NCBI GenBank assembly: GCA_900018345.1
Contig: FCNA01000108.1
Location: 21,483-85,482, forward strand
DNA: 64,000 nt
Reading direction: 5' to 3'
Source of the DNA: Clostridiales bacterium CHKCI006
GTDB taxonomy: Bacteria; Bacillota_I; Bacilli_A; Erysipelotrichales; Coprobacillaceae
The position numbers and the translations under genes were made by a program. Below the pieces are notes generated by a model. It did no database searches. It worked only from the letters and a program-made list of their open reading frames with translations, and was not told the DNA's origin. Shown here in pieces: positions 62,785 through 64,000 of this stretch (the stretch's first letter is position 1; each line of letters begins with the position of its first letter).

Positions 62785-63732
62785 TCAGCCAGAAGTTTGA
62801 TTTTTTTCAGGAACCAGATACCAGGCACGAATCTGATGACGCATCTCTTCGTCGATGCCATACTCTTTTTCAAAATAGTTCTCAAAGGTACCATAGCGTT
62901 CTAGAATGTGGTCGAGGGTCAGCTGCAGATATTCAGGTTTAACATAATAAAGCGGACGAAGCGCCGCATGCATTCTTTCAGGATACGCGCTGATGCGTTT
63001 TTCATTCACTTCCCGGCGATAGACATTGCTTAAGAGATAATCATGCATCACATCTTCCTGACTTGCCCCCAACAGCAGCATGATCAAAGCGCCACTCACT
63101 CCGGTCCGGTCCTTGCCGGCACTGCAGTGGAAATATAGCGGCGTTTCATGTTTTTTGATTTTATCGAAAAGATACTGCATCGCCTCACTGCCTATCCCCA
63201 TGACTGTATAGGTCTTTTTTAGATAGATTTCAATCTCATCTAAGTGTCCGTTTTGAACTAATAAATCAATATCAAAATGATCATGGTAACGGGGATCATC
63301 CATCATCCCTGCGGCTGAATAACGCGCATAAGTACAACGAGGCGGCAGATAGTCTTCTTTATGAAGCGTTTCAACAGGACTTCTGAGATCCAAAATGTTT
63401 TTTATATGCAGCCCATCGATATACTGCTTCGCCGCTTCTGTCGTCTTGCGCAGCCAGGCTCCACGGTAGAAATTGCCGTAAGCAATCTGTCCATAAGGGG
63501 TATGATATCCGCCCAGATCACGAAAATTCGTTACGCCCGTCTCAGGCAGATAGCGTTTGCTCAATTGCAGATTCTGACCATCCAGAAAAACTTCGAAAAC
63601 AGGATGACAATCAGGATAAGTTCCTAGATCCAGACGCCCCTGTCCGCTGGCAATGATCTGATGATGATAGCGAACGACCACTTCTTTTTCTGCTTCCAAA
63701 TAATAATGTTCCTTTTCCCATATCAGTTCCAT
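62785..63732 (-). CDS. Tyrosine-protein phosphatase (Y_phosphatase3/PTP-like)
   Basis: A 315-residue protein with an N-terminal beta-rich domain (about 1-60), then the phosphatase domain starting RDLGGYHTPYG and with the catalytic CX5R loop HCSAGKDRTG near residue 205. These enzymes (for example Listeria LipA type) act on phosphotyrosine and sometimes phosphoinositides. There is no signal peptide, so it is likely cytoplasmic. It is monocistronic. GGAGGTC precedes the ATG. Confidence 0.9.
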   Translation of the reverse strand: MELIWEKEHYYLEAEKEVVVRYHHQIIASGQGRLDLGTYPDCHPVFEVFLDGQNLQLSKRYLPETGVTNFRDLGGYHTPYGQIAYGNFYRGAWLRKTTEAAKQYIDGLHIKNILDLRSPVETLHKEDYLPPRCTYARYSAAGMMDDPRYHDHFDIDLLVQNGHLDEIEIYLKKTYTVMGIGSEAMQYLFDKIKKHETPLYFHCSAGKDRTGVSGALIMLLLGASQEDVMHDYLLSNVYRREVNEKRISAYPERMHAALRPLYYVKPEYLQLTLDHILERYGTFENYFEKEYGIDEEMRHQIRAWYLVPEKNQTSG

Positions 63733-63768
63733 ACATGACCTCCATTCTCTTGATTGATGCCATCTTTC

Positions 63769-63797
63769 ATTTTAGCATGTTCTAGTGGATATGCAAA
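63769..63797 (-). promoter_or_regulatory. Promoter of the tyrosine phosphatase gene
   Basis: The minus strand has TTTGCA (63792-63797), 17 bases, TAAAAT (63769-63774) with TGC before it (extended -10). Confidence 0.65.
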
Positions 63798-63973
63798 CCG
63801 CAGATGGTCAAAAGGCCAGGGTTATTTCATGAAGGGAAGAATTTAAACAGATATGAGTTACACAGATAAAACGGTGTGTTTGATCCTGCTTGAATTCTCA
63901 GAATCTTCTTATTTCTCAACTTCAAAGCTAAAAAAAGCGCAAAATCTCCCTTACCTCAAATATCCCATTTTTT

Positions 63974-64000
63974 GCCCTCCTGATCGGATGGCTTTTTTTG
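63974..64000 (+). terminator. Terminator on the plus strand at the right edge
   Basis: GCCCTCC-TGATC-GGATGGC with one mismatch is followed by seven T residues. There is no plus-strand gene in 63800-63973 that I can support, so what transcript it ends is unknown. Confidence 0.55.

Noticed and set aside
1..64000. CRISPR arrays, insertion sequences, prophage, toxin-antitoxin or restriction genes
   Set aside because: No spaced direct repeats, transposase, integrase, cas or nuclease-methylase genes were found on either strand.

Overview
The window reads as one stretch of the chromosome of a low-to-moderate GC, anaerobic, probably spore-forming Firmicute. The closest guess is an Erysipelotrichia-type gut bacterium; this rests on gene content and style, not on a database match. 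Almost every gene lies on the minus strand. There is no phage, transposon, integrase or CRISPR array. Two aminoacyl-tRNA synthetase genes are controlled by T-box leaders (Val and Ile). The murE ligase carries the DNPR motif of meso-diaminopimelate enzymes, and an Fe-S acyl-CoA activase pair points to strict anaerobiosis.

Left part (1-31 kb). The order rplU, spoIVFB, spoIVFA, AI-2E permease, minD, minC, radC, SPOR protein, valS, DUF4375 protein, ysxE-like, spoVID-like, ysxC, lon, tig, TPR protein, asparaginase, two tRNA-Arg genes, phosphoesterase, gerM, murI, VanY-like protein, gerE, uvrC, mutS2, cvpA, rnhC follows a known Bacillus subtilis neighbourhood in condensed form. Missing from between these genes are mreBCD, maf, folC, comC, the hem genes, clpX, rph and rdgB. 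Sporulation-type genes sit at their expected places: spoIVFAB, a short spoIIB-like SPOR gene, spoVID, ysxE, gerM and gerE. A flavin reductase/ABC-exporter operon then precedes the rluD and lspA pair.

Middle part (31-52 kb). ileS with its T-box, divIVA, ylmH and sepF form the distal part of a division cluster. Next come an unknown membrane protein and a TetR-controlled operon encoding a 979-residue double activase and a 417-residue dehydratase-like partner. This pair resembles anaerobic plasmalogen synthases (PlsA/PlsR). The division and cell wall cluster proper follows: mraZ, rsmH, ftsL, pbpB, spoVD, murE, mraY, murD. It ends without ftsW, murG, ftsQ, ftsA or ftsZ. yceD-rpmF lies just upstream of mraZ.

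Right part (52-64 kb). A small membrane protein gene precedes a peptide ABC importer: two lipoprotein binding proteins flanking oppBCDF, each unit with its own TTGACA promoter. tmcAL (ylbM) follows; it is normally next to yceD-rpmF, so the peptide transporter interrupts that neighbourhood. A tyrosine phosphatase gene closes the window.

Points most worth a second look: the plasmalogen-synthase-like operon and its palindromic operator; a VanY-type protein beside murI that has lost zinc-binding and catalytic residues; an RNase HIII with paired Asp/Glu exchanges in its active site; and a hairpin between sepF and ylmH that separates the only good ribosome binding site from the ylmH start codon.
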